Below are positions 43,653 through 55,063 of a DNA stretch of 64,000 nt, in pieces. A program made the position numbers and the translations under genes. The notes beneath the pieces are model-generated. The model ran no database searches. It saw only the letters and a list, made by a program, of their open reading frames with translations, and had not been told where the DNA came from. Source of the DNA: Bordetella parapertussis (GTDB lineage: Bacteria > Pseudomonadota > Gammaproteobacteria > Burkholderiales > JACQAP01); assembly GCA_945900965.1 (NCBI GenBank), contig CAMDKM010000004.1:1-64000 (forward strand), in the 5' to 3' direction. Numbering within the stretch: position 1 is the stretch's first letter; each line of letters opens with the position of its first letter.

Positions 43653-44543
43653 TTACAACAGTCGAGACTCGGCGGATTGCAGGGCGGCAATTCGCTCCTC
43701 CAGAGGCGGGTGGCTCATGAACAACTTGCGCAAGCCGCTGGCGCCGCCGCCTGAAATACCGAAGGCGGCCAGTTTGGCCGGCAGCGCGGAGGGCTCGTGA
43801 ACGGACTGCAGCCGTCGCAAAGCCGCGATCATGGACTGCCGGCCCGCCAGGCGCGCCCCGCCGATATCGGCGCGGAATTCGCGTTGACGCGAAAACCACA
43901 TGACGACAATCGAAGCCAGCACACCCAGCACCAATTCGGCAACGATGTAGGTGACAAAAAATGCCGGGCCCTGTCCACGCTCGGTCTTGAACACCACCCT
44001 GTCCACGATCTGACCGATGACACGCGAAAGAAAGATGACGAATGTGTTGACGACACCCTGAATAAGCGTGAGGGTTACCATGTCGCCGTTGGCAATGTGG
44101 GCAACTTCGTGACCCAATACGGCTTCGGCCTCTTCGCGGGTAAGTTTGGAAAGCAAGCCAGTGGATACCGCCACCAGCGCATTGTTCTTGTTCATCCCGG
44201 TTGCAAAGGCGTTGACCTGTGGCGAATCATAGATGGCTACCTCAGGCATGCCGATCCCGGCCGCCTGCGACTGACGCGCTACCGTCTGCACAAGCCACTG
44301 CTCGACAGGTGTGCGCGGCGAGCCAATGACCTTCGCGCCGACGGCAGTCTTGGCGGACCATTTCGATATCGCCAGCGAGATGAACGCACCCCCAAAGCCC
44401 AATACCGCCGCGAAAATCAACAGCGAGTTAAGGTTAAGGCCCTGCTGATTGAGGTAAGGTTCGACGCCCAACACGCGCATGGTGACGGATAGCACCAGAA
44501 CAATGGCGAGATTGGTGGTGAGAAAAAGCGCGATACGTTTCAT
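43653..44543 (-). CDS. htpX: Heat-shock protease HtpX homologue
   Basis: 296 aa from ATG 44543; the 41 upstream codons in the open frame lack a start signal. Zinc metalloprotease of the inner membrane with TM segments at about 5-20 and 40-57 and two more near 160-200. The catalytic motif HEVAH is at 145-149, and the third zinc ligand is in [14 protein letters not shown]. Degrades damaged membrane proteins alongside FtsH. The gene is followed by hpf upstream on the same strand (22-bp gap), a stress-related pair. Confidence 0.93.
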   Translation of the reverse strand: MKRIALFLTTNLAIVLVLSVTMRVLGVEPYLNQQGLNLNSLLIFAAVLGFGGAFISLAISKWSAKTAVGAKVIGSPRTPVEQWLVQTVARQSQAAGIGMPEVAIYDSPQVNAFATGMNKNNALVAVSTGLLSKLTREEAEAVLGHEVAHIANGDMVTLTLIQGVVNTFVIFLSRVIGQIVDRVVFKTERGQGPAFFVTYIVAELVLGVLASIVVMWFSRQREFRADIGGARLAGRQSMIAALRRLQSVHEPSALPAKLAAFGISGGGASGLRKLFMSHPPLEERIAALQSAESRLL

Positions 44544-44565
44544 GTTTGTTCCCGATAAGCAGAAA

Positions 44566-44940
44566 TCATTCTTTGGGCAATTCCGATTCCCTGTTGCCGA
44601 GCGAAGGCGTGGGCTGAGTCCGTCCCGGCCGGACATATTCCTTCTGTCGTTCCAGGCATCTGGCAACGTTTCGACCGACGCGCTCCGAGACCCGATCGAT
44701 CACGGAATACAGATCGGCACCGGCGTCCTCGATCAACACGGGGGGCGCATGCGCCAGTACCACCTGTACGCGGCAAAACTTGTCGTCCCCGCCGCGTGGT
44801 CCGTTGGAATCTCCCAAGCGAACGACGACCCGTTTTATCCGATCCGTTGCTCTGCTTAATGCGAATTGCAGCCGCCGCTCCGTATGCTCGATCAGTGGCG
44901 CCGTCAGCGGAAATCCGCGGCTCTGAATATTGAATCGCAT
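44566..44940 (-). CDS. HPF/RaiA family ribosome-associated protein
   Basis: 124 aa; sigma-54 modulation (S30AE) fold at residues 1-100: [60 protein letters not shown] and [20 protein letters not shown]. Binds the ribosome and slows translation under stress. It lacks the long C-terminal dimerisation domain of long HPF, so it is a short form. It is cotranscribed with htpX, and divergent from nhaR across an inverted repeat (44951-45020). Confidence 0.85.
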   Translation of the reverse strand: MRFNIQSRGFPLTAPLIEHTERRLQFALSRATDRIKRVVVRLGDSNGPRGGDDKFCRVQVVLAHAPPVLIEDAGADLYSVIDRVSERVGRNVARCLERQKEYVRPGRTQPTPSLGNRESELPKE

Positions 44941-44950
44941 GCTGGCTATC

Positions 44951-45020
44951 TCCTGTCCATGAATTATCGAAGGCCCGCCCGACCGAATTCACTACGGCGC
45001 GAATTCTGGGCTGGACAGGA
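44951..45020. promoter_or_regulatory. Inverted repeat between hpf and nhaR
   Basis: TCCTGTCCA (44951-44959) and TGGACAGGA (45012-45020) are perfect nine-base inverted repeats 52 bp apart in the 141-bp hpf-nhaR gap. They could be two operator half-sites of a looped or tetrameric regulator for both genes. The TGTCCA core matches that of the palindrome at 61895-61907. Confidence 0.4.
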
Positions 45021-45081
45021 GTTCTTGTAAAATCGATTTATTGTTACAATCAGTTCGAAAAAGACGAAGGGATGGGGATCA

Positions 45082-45993
45082 ATGAATTTCAAGCATCTGC
45101 GATATTTCTGGCAGGTTGCCAAGTCCGGCAGCATTGCCCGCGCGAGCGAGCAAATGCATCTCACCCCGCAGACCCTTAGCGGGCAGATCGGACTGCTCGA
45201 AGAGGATCTTGGCATGGCCTTATTCCACAAGAGCGGACGTAATCTGGAGCTCACCGATGCCGGGCGGTTGGCACTAGGCTACGCCGAAGACATCTTCACC
45301 TTGGGGGAGGAACTCCAGGAGTCGTTGCGCAACTACTCTGCGGGAGGGCGGCCGGTTGAATTTCGGGTCGGCGTGGCGGATGCGGTTCCCAAGACCATCG
45401 CCCATATGCTGATCGAACCGGCAACCCGCCTGCCCGAGCCAGTGCGCATTCTCTGCCGTGAAGAGAAGCTAACTAGTCTTCTTGCCCAACTGGCCGCGCA
45501 TCGGCTCGACCTCGTGATTGCGGACGCGCCCATTCCGCCTTCGGTGAGCGTGCGTGCCTATAATCACCGTCTGGGGCAATCGGAAGTGAGTTTTTTCGCG
45601 ACACCCAAGCTCCTCGGATTGCTAAAAGGCAAGTTCCCGGCCTGCCTTGATGGTGCTCCCATGCTTTTTCCAGGGGACGGTGCCGCGGTCAGGTCGCGTC
45701 TGGACCGCTGGTGCGAAGAAAACCAGATCGATCCGAGGGTGACGGGCGAATTCGATGACAGCGCGCTGATGAAGACTTTTGGAAAACGCGGAGCGGGAGT
45801 GTTTATCGGGCCTACCGTTTTGGAGACGGAAATCAAGGCCCAGTATGGGGTGAAAGTTCTGGGCCAGACCGCGCAAATTTGGGAGGAATTTTTCGCGATT
45901 TCCGTCGAACGGCGAGTCACACATCCCTGTGTAGTCGCCATCACGGCGGGGGCCAAGGGCAGTCTGTTCGTATCCGGCAGCAACGCCAAGTGA
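45082..45993 (+). CDS. nhaR: Transcriptional activator NhaR
   Basis: 303-aa LysR-type regulator. It starts with MNFKHLRYFWQVAKSGSIAR, a conserved NhaR beginning; the HTH is ARASEQMHLTPQTLSGQIGL and the effector domain contains FRVGVADAVPKTIAHMLIEP, AIPPSVSVRAYNH-like residues and ITAGAKGSLF. NhaR senses Na+ and alkaline pH and induces the NhaA antiporter; no nhaA is adjacent. The regulator gene faces away from hpf-htpX, so those may be part of its regulon here. The hpf-htpX link is inference. Confidence 0.87.
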   Translation: MNFKHLRYFWQVAKSGSIARASEQMHLTPQTLSGQIGLLEEDLGMALFHKSGRNLELTDAGRLALGYAEDIFTLGEELQESLRNYSAGGRPVEFRVGVADAVPKTIAHMLIEPATRLPEPVRILCREEKLTSLLAQLAAHRLDLVIADAPIPPSVSVRAYNHRLGQSEVSFFATPKLLGLLKGKFPACLDGAPMLFPGDGAAVRSRLDRWCEENQIDPRVTGEFDDSALMKTFGKRGAGVFIGPTVLETEIKAQYGVKVLGQTAQIWEEFFAISVERRVTHPCVVAITAGAKGSLFVSGSNAK

Positions 45994-46070
45994 GTAACCA
46001 CGCCTTCTGCCGGGCCTGGCTATGCAAAAGATTTTCGGTCTGCGTTTCGACAGATAATCTGCCGAAGTAA

Positions 46071-46097
46071 CTCCGCCCGGCAGGGCGCCCGGCGGAG
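46071..46097 (-). terminator. Hairpin between nhaR and fasciclin gene
   Basis: CTCCGCC (46071-46077) pairs with GGCGGAG (46091-46097), with internal GCCCGG/CCGGGC-like pairs. T-runs are weak, so it is a possible bidirectional transcript end for convergent genes. Confidence 0.45.
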
Positions 46098-46116
46098 GCA
46101 TTCAAAATCCGAAAAA

Positions 46117-46581
46117 TTAGTTCGGAAGGACGACAGTATCGATAACGTGAATCACGCCGTTGGACGCAACGATGTCTGTTTTGGTGACTTTGGCGGTATC
46201 CACCATGACTGCTCCGCTCATCGTACTGACATTAAGCGACTGGCCCTGTACTGTTTTCACTTTGCCTGGCTTGACCTGCGACGCCATGACTTTCTTCGGC
46301 ACGACGTGGTAGGTCAGAACTGCGGCGAGTTTTTCCTTGTCCTGAAGCAGAGCTTCGAGCGTACCTGCCGGTAATTTGGCGAAGGCCTCGTCGGTGGGCG
46401 CAAATACGGTGAACGGCCCTTTTCCTTTCAGAGTATCCACCAAGCCGGCTTCCTGTATTGCTTTTACCAAGGTAGTGAATTGACCGGACGAAATTGCAGT
46501 GTCCACGATGTCGGCCGCGAAAGCGGCCGAAGTTGCAAGGGCGAATGCCGTACCGGCGATAAGGCGATTAAGAGTTTTCAT
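46117..46581 (-). CDS. Secreted fasciclin-domain protein (paralogue A)
   Basis: 154 aa from ATG 46581 with AAGGAAC upstream; the frame is open 42 bases further without a start signal. Signal peptide (about 1-22, [16 protein letters not shown]), then one FAS1 domain almost as long as the mature protein: [58 protein letters not shown] and [14 protein letters not shown]. It is very close to the protein at 49373-49915, down to a matching 3'-end DNA stretch, indicating recent duplication. FAS1 proteins act in adhesion and biofilm matrices. Confidence 0.9.
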   Translation of the reverse strand: MKTLNRLIAGTAFALATSAAFAADIVDTAISSGQFTTLVKAIQEAGLVDTLKGKGPFTVFAPTDEAFAKLPAGTLEALLQDKEKLAAVLTYHVVPKKVMASQVKPGKVKTVQGQSLNVSTMSGAVMVDTAKVTKTDIVASNGVIHVIDTVVLPN

Positions 46582-46776
46582 ATATGGGTTCCTTTTCATG
46601 AAGAATTGTCGGAAAACCAGCAATGCGGAATTGCATCACTGTGGCGTCCGACTCACCCGCAGCGCCACGGTTTCAATTGTTTTGGCAAACTGGGTAGAAA
46701 AAGAAATATTGAACCCGCTCCCGTAATCCGAGTCCTTCGGGCGTCAGTTGCCACTCCAATTCGAGGAAAATCTGCA

Positions 46777-47580
46777 ATGAACGCACCAGAACGCCTGCTC
46801 TTGCCGGACATTCAGTCCATGAACGATCATCGTGGCGTTGCGATAGACCACGCGGGCATCCGCGGACTTCGCTACCCGGTTACTGTGGTGGCGGGTCAGC
46901 CGGCAGCGATCACGACCGTTGCGACAGTGGATATGTCGGTCGGGCTTGCCGCCGCAGAAAGAGGTACGCACATGTCTCGATTCCTCGAAGTATTGGGGTT
47001 GCATGCGGGCGGGATTGGCGTCGCAACCCTTCCGTACATGCTGCGGGACATGCTCGACCGTCTCGGCGCGCGGCAAGGGGCGCTCTGCCTGCGTTTCGAG
47101 TATTTCATTATGAAGAACGCGCCTGTTTCGGGTGTGTCAAGCCTCATGGATTACGAAGTATGCCTACGCGCAGAGGGTGGAATGAACGCATGCGCGATCA
47201 GCATTGAGGTGGTTGTGCCGGTGACGAGTTTGTGTCCCTGCTCCAAGGAGATTTCCGTTTACGGCGCTCACAATCAGCGTTCCTCGGTGAAGATAGTTGC
47301 CACGCCCGCCTTGCCGATTGAACCGGACGATCTGATCGCAATGGCGGAGCGCGCGGCATCCTGCGAACTTTATGGCCTGCTCAAACGAGTGGACGAGAAA
47401 TATGTCACCGAGCGCGCCTACGATAATCCCAAATTCGTGGAAGACATGGTGCGCGACCTTGCCGTGGAGATGGAGAACGATATGCGCATTTGTTCCTATC
47501 GAGTTGAGATTGAAAACTTTGAATCCATTCACAATCACAGCGCTTTCGCCGTGATCGAGCGCGACAAGCGTGCGACCTAG
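46777..47580 (+). CDS. folE2: GTP cyclohydrolase IB
   Basis: 267 aa from ATG 46777. Signature residues: LLLPDIQSMNDHRGVAIDHA, ATVDMSVGLAAAERGTHMSR, and the metal-ligand cysteine stretch VVPVTSLCPCSKEISVYGAH. Converts GTP to 7,8-dihydroneopterin triphosphate, the first step of folate and queuosine-type precursor synthesis, with flexible metal use in place of zinc-dependent FolE. Bacteria often carry it as a zinc-starvation backup. No Zur site was evident upstream; the preceding bases carry only a weak SD (GAGG). Confidence 0.93.
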   Translation: MNAPERLLLPDIQSMNDHRGVAIDHAGIRGLRYPVTVVAGQPAAITTVATVDMSVGLAAAERGTHMSRFLEVLGLHAGGIGVATLPYMLRDMLDRLGARQGALCLRFEYFIMKNAPVSGVSSLMDYEVCLRAEGGMNACAISIEVVVPVTSLCPCSKEISVYGAHNQRSSVKIVATPALPIEPDDLIAMAERAASCELYGLLKRVDEKYVTERAYDNPKFVEDMVRDLAVEMENDMRICSYRVEIENFESIHNHSAFAVIERDKRAT

Positions 47581-47678
47581 CACCCAACGTATGTGCCTCG
47601 GGGTACGGTCGCGGTCAGGCAGGATATCGGCGAAGCGAGATTGCGCTACACGCTGGCTTGGGATAGGCTTGTCACGCG

Positions 47679-48272
47679 ATGGTGATAAGCGATCCGGATT
47701 CGGAACTGGTGAGACTGGCACAGACCGGCGATGCGAAGGCTTTCGAGGCACTGGTCGTGAAGTATCAGCGGCGCATTGCGCGGCACGTGGCCCGTTACGT
47801 GCGCCATTCCGGCGATGTCGAGGATATTGTTCAGACTGCATTTATCCGCGCCCATCGCGGTCTTGCTTCGTTTCGTGGCGAAAGTGCCTTTTTCACCTGG
47901 CTCTACCGCATCGCGACCAATGTCGCGCTTAGCCATTTGAAACGTGCTCCCAGCGAAGTGCTCCTCGGCGACGAGGCGCCGGATGAAAGGGCCGAGGCAT
48001 TTGAGCCGGGGGTCTCCGACTCAGCCGACCCCGAGCGCACTCTCATGGCGAAGCAGATCGCCGAGGCTGTGAAGCGGGCGCTCGACAGACTCCAGCCGGA
48101 TCTTGCCGAAGCCCTGATGCTATTCGAGGTCGAGGGTAAACCCTACGCCGCAATTGCCGAAATGCTCGACATTCCAATAGGGACGGTGCGCACCCGAATC
48201 TTCCGCGCACGCGAGTTTATTGCCAAGTGCCTGGAACCTGTACTTGACTCGCAACGAAGCCGGAGGTGGTAG
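47679..48272 (+). CDS. rpoE: ECF sigma factor RpoE-like
   Basis: 197 aa. Sigma region 2 with SELVRLAQTGDAKAFEALVV, YVRHSGDVEDIVQTAFIRAH and FRGESAFFTWLYRIATN; region 4 with IAEAVKRALDRLQPDLAEAL and PIGTVRTRIFRARE. It belongs to the RpoE/AlgU class that responds to envelope stress. Start ATG 47679. The gene for an RseA-like protein follows two bases after the stop. Only a short partner is encoded, without RseB or MucD neighbours, so the signalling route is reduced or different. Confidence 0.92.
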   Translation: MVISDPDSELVRLAQTGDAKAFEALVVKYQRRIARHVARYVRHSGDVEDIVQTAFIRAHRGLASFRGESAFFTWLYRIATNVALSHLKRAPSEVLLGDEAPDERAEAFEPGVSDSADPERTLMAKQIAEAVKRALDRLQPDLAEALMLFEVEGKPYAAIAEMLDIPIGTVRTRIFRAREFIAKCLEPVLDSQRSRRW

Positions 48273-48274
48273 CC

Positions 48275-48520
48275 ATGTCACTTAGAGTCTCTCTTCTGCT
48301 GGATGGGCAACTCGAATCGACCGAGGTGAAAGCCGCGCTGGATGAAACCGTCAAAGACGACCGGCTGCGTGACCGTTACACGATCTACCGTTTGGTGGGC
48401 GACGTGTTGCGAGGTAACAGCACTCCGGACGATGGCTACAGCGCGCGTATTTTCGAGCAAATTCGCCGCGAGAAATCACACATGGAGAAAGGTTACGACC
48501 CACTCAAAAACGTCGAGTGA
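48275..48520 (+). CDS. Short RseA N-terminal-domain protein (putative soluble anti-sigma factor)
   Basis: 81 aa from ATG 48275 with GGAGG upstream. The sequence MSLRVSLLLDGQLESTEVKA, then DRLRDRYTIYRLVGDVLRGN, matches the cytoplasmic anti-sigma domain of RseA (LMDGE-like start, Y-x-L-x-x-D-x-x-R-G). Ordinary RseA proteins are about 130-220 aa and have a transmembrane helix and a periplasmic domain that DegS cleaves. This one ends after the cytoplasmic domain, has no hydrophobic helix, and so would not be anchored. Whether it restrains RpoE constitutively or is a decayed remnant is not known. Confidence 0.75.
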   Translation: MSLRVSLLLDGQLESTEVKAALDETVKDDRLRDRYTIYRLVGDVLRGNSTPDDGYSARIFEQIRREKSHMEKGYDPLKNVE

Positions 48521-48759
48521 ACTAGTGCGGTGTTCCTCAACAACACTGGCAGGCGCTGTCTTGATCAGCCCCGATGCTCGAAACTTCAATTGCGCACTGC
48601 GCTGCGACAAGCACGTGAGTGATCATCCTGATTCCAACCGGGCCAATGCCTGGTCGTAGCCTTCGGACATAATTGGGCTGCTCGCGTTCCATGGTGGGAG
48701 AAAATGTTGAGGCCGACCAGTTGCCCCGACTAAGCGCGCGCGCCGATACCACGGATCAC

Positions 48760-49194
48760 CTAGGCGTCTGTTCGCTCCCAGGATTCCACATCCCCGGCGA
48801 CGAGCCTGAAGAGCGGGTGGCAATCGGGTGTGGGTTCCGTGCGCACACGCTCATAATCCGGCGGACTTCGCAGCGCAAGTTTTCGAAGCAAGTGTGCCCA
48901 CTCATATTCCATCTGTCCCGAAGTTACCGGTACGGGTGAAACTTTACGGTTCGAACCTATTTTGGATTTGTCGAAGGCATAGGAACGCGCGCAGGCTTCC
49001 TGGTGTACCGCCTTCAGATACGCGCCGATCGCGGAAACTGGCGCTCGCTGTCGGGTGAACCGCATCAACTGTGGATGATGGCGATAGCCTTGCGTTTGTC
49101 CCCGGATTACCGCCTGAGCAAGGAGCGCCTCACGCCATAGGGCGACCAGACCTTGCGAATCCAGATATTTTGGATGAATCGACCAAATACGCAT
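48760..49194 (-). CDS. Pyrimidine dimer DNA glycosylase (T4 DenV-like)
   Basis: 144 aa. The start MRIWSIHPKYLDSQGLVALW, then REALLAQAVIRGQTQGYRHH with HPQLMRF, and EYEWAHLLRKLALRS are typical of the pyrimidine dimer DNA glycosylase family, which cleaves the glycosyl bond at UV-induced dimers. The N-terminal Met-Arg differs from T4 DenV, whose catalytic Thr2 is N-terminal after processing, so the nucleophile needs checking. It is the only UV-repair gene in the window and fits the light-stress theme of the operon at 53-62 kb. The 239 bp between the rseA-like gene and this gene show nothing I can name. Confidence 0.8.
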   Translation of the reverse strand: MRIWSIHPKYLDSQGLVALWREALLAQAVIRGQTQGYRHHPQLMRFTRQRAPVSAIGAYLKAVHQEACARSYAFDKSKIGSNRKVSPVPVTSGQMEYEWAHLLRKLALRSPPDYERVRTEPTPDCHPLFRLVAGDVESWERTDA

Positions 49195-49327
49195 GTCAAA
49201 TGTGCGTGCGCGGACGCTATTGCGTCAATGAGGAGGCCATACGGCCTTCGTTGTTACCAACAGTGGATAGACTTGTCTCGCGATCCGTCATAAAGCCAAC
49301 ATGGCTCGTCAACATGAATTCGAATAA

Positions 49328-49356
49328 AGTCCCGCCCGGCGGCCGGGCGAGGGACT
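49328..49356 (-). terminator. Intrinsic terminator of fasciclin paralogue B
   Basis: AGTCCC and GGGACT flank the inner stem GCCCGG/CCGGGC; on the minus strand the hairpin is followed by TTTATT. It lies 17 bases beyond the fasciclin stop at 49373. Confidence 0.8.
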
Positions 49357-49372
49357 GCATGAGCAGCGGAAA

Positions 49373-49915
49373 TCAGTTCGGCAGAACCACGGTATCGATA
49401 ACGTGAATCACGCCGTTGGACGCAACGATGTCGGTCTTGATCACCTTCGCCTCATCCACCATGACCATCCCGCCCTTGGTGCTAATGCTCAAGGACTGGC
49501 CTTGCACAGTCTCAACCTGACCCGACCTGACCTGCGCCGCCATGACTTTACTGGGTAGGACATGGTAGGTCAGCACCGCAGCGAGCTTTTCCTTGTCCTG
49601 GAGTAGAGCTTCGAGCGTGCCGGCGGGCAATTTGGCAAAGGCCTCGTCGGTGGGCGCGAAAACGGTGAAAGGGCCTTTTCCTTTGAGCGTATCGACCAAA
49701 CCGGCTTCCTGCACCGCCTTGACCAGTGTATTGAACTGGCCTGCGGAGATGGCCATGTCCACGATTGTGGACCTCTTCGCCTGTATCAAGTGCATCGGGT
49801 CGCCGCTACGACGGCTGTCCATTCCGGGATTGTACATTTCGTTCATTGCGAAACTGGCGCTGGCGAACACCAGCAAGGAGGCGCCGGCAACGACGGATTG
49901 GGTAAGTGTTTTCAT
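49373..49915 (-). CDS. Secreted fasciclin-domain protein (paralogue B)
   Basis: 180 aa. Signal peptide (about 1-23, [14 protein letters not shown]) followed by a 25-residue linker with [17 protein letters not shown] that paralogue A lacks, then one FAS1 domain: [65 protein letters not shown]-like end. Very close to paralogue A at 46117, with a conserved 3' DNA stretch. The 780-bp region upstream (49916-50696) contains no gene and may hold its promoter. Confidence 0.9.
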   Translation of the reverse strand: MKTLTQSVVAGASLLVFASASFAMNEMYNPGMDSRRSGDPMHLIQAKRSTIVDMAISAGQFNTLVKAVQEAGLVDTLKGKGPFTVFAPTDEAFAKLPAGTLEALLQDKEKLAAVLTYHVLPSKVMAAQVRSGQVETVQGQSLSISTKGGMVMVDEAKVIKTDIVASNGVIHVIDTVVLPN

Positions 49916-52895
<2,980 letters not shown>

Positions 52896-52955
52896 TCGCA
52901 GTGACATTGATTTGAAAGCAAGGCGCCGGTCTGTCATCGGGCAATTCCGGGTCAG

Positions 52956-52975
52956 GTCGGCGCCGTTGCGCCGAC
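52956..52975. terminator. Hairpin between katG and the lipid operon
   Basis: GTCGGCGC-CGTT-GCGCCGAC: eight perfect pairs with a four-base loop between the convergent katG and cfa1 stops. No T-run follows on either strand, so it could be a transcript-end hairpin without intrinsic termination. Confidence 0.5.
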
Positions 52976-53027
52976 AGTCATGAGCAAGGCCGGAATGTAT
53001 CGATGACAAAAGTGCCGAACACTTGTT

Positions 53028-54269
53028 TCAGTTTGTACGCTCCAGCAGGATATGGACATCGTACAAGGCGCGTTCCGCGAAGCCCGCTTCGCAATAACAA
53101 AGGTAAAATTCCCACATACGGATAAAACTCTCCGGCAGTCCAAGCTGCCGAACGCCCTCCAGATTGGATAAAAAATTCCTCCGCCAATGCGCCAGCGTGG
53201 TGGCGTAGTGAGGGCCAATGTCGTGCAGGGAAACAATGTCCAGATGGCCGGAATCTGAAACTGCCTTTGCGAGTGCGCTCACCGACGGAATACAGCATCC
53301 CGGGAAAATATACCTTTTGATGAAATCCACTTCGCGGCGCGCCTGCTCGTAACGGCGCTCCGTGATGGTGATTGCCTGGAGTAACATTATCCCGCCCGGT
53401 GCCAATCGCTCGGCGCAGCAACGGAAGAACTCGCCGTAATACTGGTGGCCCACCGCTTCGATCATCTCGATGGAGACGATTTTGTCGTAGGTTCCGCTCA
53501 GATCCCGGTAATCCTTGAGCAACACTGTTACCCGATCCTGAAGTCCGGCGGCGCGGATGCGTTCGAGCGCCAGCGCGTGCTGGTTGGGTGAGATGGTGGT
53601 CGTCGTCACACGGCAGCCGAAACGGCCGGCGGCATGTAGCGCGAATCCTCCCCAGCCACTGCCAATTTCCATAACGTGGTCCTGCGGCCCCAGTTGCAAT
53701 TTTCGACAGACCGCTTCAAGTTTGGCCGTGGAAGCTTCCGCGAGGGTCATCTCCGGATTTTCGAACAGGGCGCAGGAATACATCAGAGTGGGATCGAGAA
53801 ACAGGCGGAAGAAGTCATTACCCAGATCGTAGTGCGCCGAAATGTTGCGCCGGCTTCCGGCGCGCGTATTTCGGTGTAACCAATGCGCGGCCGTGCGCAG
53901 CGGGGCGGACAATAATGCGAAACCCGATTCCATTGCATCCGCGGCCGCGCGATTGCGGAGCAGAAACCGCATAAGTGCGGTGAGATCGTTCGTTCTCCAG
54001 TGTCCGAGCATATAGGATTCGCCCGCGCCGACCGACCCACCAAAGGCCAGTTCAACATAGAAGGCTGGGTCGTCCACCATGACATGTATCTCGACTTCCC
54101 CGGCGGGACTCCCGAAGGCAAACTCGCCCCCCGGTTCATGAAGCACAAGTCTGCCATCGCGCAGGCCGCCCATTTGCGTGTGGACGAGGGTGCGCGCGAG
54201 CCTCGCCAGCCAGCCCGGCCGGGGGCGCGGCCGGGACAATTCGACCAGTGTAGAATCGTTCATGTTCAT
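53028..54269 (-). CDS. Cyclopropane-fatty-acyl-phospholipid synthase-family methyltransferase (lipid operon, gene 10)
   Basis: 413 aa from ATG 54269, overlapping the DUF1365 stop (ATGA). The N-terminal 120 residues are the Cfa-specific domain; then ISAHYDLGNDFFRLFLDP and the SAM motif VMEIGSGWGGFALHAA; then VSIEMIEAVGHQYYGEFF and FIKRYIFPGCCIPS. This matches the Cfa family members found in RpoE/ChrR or LitR clusters, such as UfaM-type methyltransferases that add a methyl group to a vaccenoyl chain. Whether it makes cyclopropane, methylated or furan-precursor chains is not decided by sequence. Confidence 0.87.
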   Translation of the reverse strand: MNMNDSTLVELSRPRPRPGWLARLARTLVHTQMGGLRDGRLVLHEPGGEFAFGSPAGEVEIHVMVDDPAFYVELAFGGSVGAGESYMLGHWRTNDLTALMRFLLRNRAAADAMESGFALLSAPLRTAAHWLHRNTRAGSRRNISAHYDLGNDFFRLFLDPTLMYSCALFENPEMTLAEASTAKLEAVCRKLQLGPQDHVMEIGSGWGGFALHAAGRFGCRVTTTTISPNQHALALERIRAAGLQDRVTVLLKDYRDLSGTYDKIVSIEMIEAVGHQYYGEFFRCCAERLAPGGIMLLQAITITERRYEQARREVDFIKRYIFPGCCIPSVSALAKAVSDSGHLDIVSLHDIGPHYATTLAHWRRNFLSNLEGVRQLGLPESFIRMWEFYLCYCEAGFAERALYDVHILLERTN

Positions 54270-54994
54270 GGATGGACGTAAAACGGTGTGCGTCGCACCC
54301 ACAATCTGAAGGCTTGCCAGTAGATCGCAGTGACGACTTGCACGGTCATGAACGGAAAACGCAGGAGTGCGCCGGCAAGGGAGGCAGTGTCGATCTCGTG
54401 TCTTTCAAGACAGAGCGTGGCATCAAAAATCTTGCCGCGTTCATCATGATTTTCCATGTGGACCGAGAGACTTTCGGCGGGCGTGTTGAAGCGCCAATCG
54501 TATTGCAACGCCATGGGCATGAAGGGCGAAACGTGAAAGGCCTTGCCAAAGCAAAAATGCAATCCTCGGTCGCGCGCAGGAAGAATGTAGGTGTGGCGTT
54601 CCTTCCAGGGTGTATTGGTAATCTCGACGACCATGTTTTCAATGGTGGTCCCCGACGGGTCGTAGCAATAATAAAAGCTCACCGGGTTGAAACAGTGACC
54701 GAACAGCCTCAAGTGGGTCAGCAAGCGGATCGGCCCTTCCGGTCTGACGCCAGTCTCCAGCTTCACCAGACGGCGCACTGCTTCGTCCAGCGCCACGTCG
54801 GAATTGCCAAGGTAATCCGCTCGCCTCAACCATGCCAACGCCGGCCCGCGCGTTGACCATAACCAGCGGTCACGGAATACTTCGTCCAGTTCGTTCAAGT
54901 CGAGGAAGGCCATGAACAGGCGGTAACGGAACTGGTGGGGGCGCGGCGAGAATCGCCGGTGGCGCAATGAGCCGGAGTACAGGCAACTATTCAT
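54266..54994 (-). CDS. DUF1365 family protein (lipid operon, gene 9)
   Basis: 242 aa from ATG 54994; a GTG at 55006 is an alternative. The start MNSCLYSGSLRHRRFSPRPH and FGHCFNPVSFYYCYDPSG are hallmarks of DUF1365 proteins, as is YDWRFNTPAESLSVHMENHD. DUF1365 genes nearly always sit next to a Cfa-family gene and an FAD oxidoreductase, as here, and are needed for the same lipid product. The biochemical role is not settled. It overlaps cfa1 by four bases downstream and follows the FAD gene after about 69 bases. Confidence 0.85.
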   Translation of the reverse strand: MNSCLYSGSLRHRRFSPRPHQFRYRLFMAFLDLNELDEVFRDRWLWSTRGPALAWLRRADYLGNSDVALDEAVRRLVKLETGVRPEGPIRLLTHLRLFGHCFNPVSFYYCYDPSGTTIENMVVEITNTPWKERHTYILPARDRGLHFCFGKAFHVSPFMPMALQYDWRFNTPAESLSVHMENHDERGKIFDATLCLERHEIDTASLAGALLRFPFMTVQVVTAIYWQAFRLWVRRTPFYVHP

Positions 54995-55063
54995 CGGACG
55001 CGGCACTTGATTGTTGACCCGAACAATCCGGATTTGTGGCGGACATTTTTGACAATCGCGATC

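Noticed and set aside
48521-48759. Small frame MSEGYDQALARLESG near 48623
   Set aside because: Only 15 codons with no Shine-Dalgarno and no neighbour link; I could not support it as a gene.
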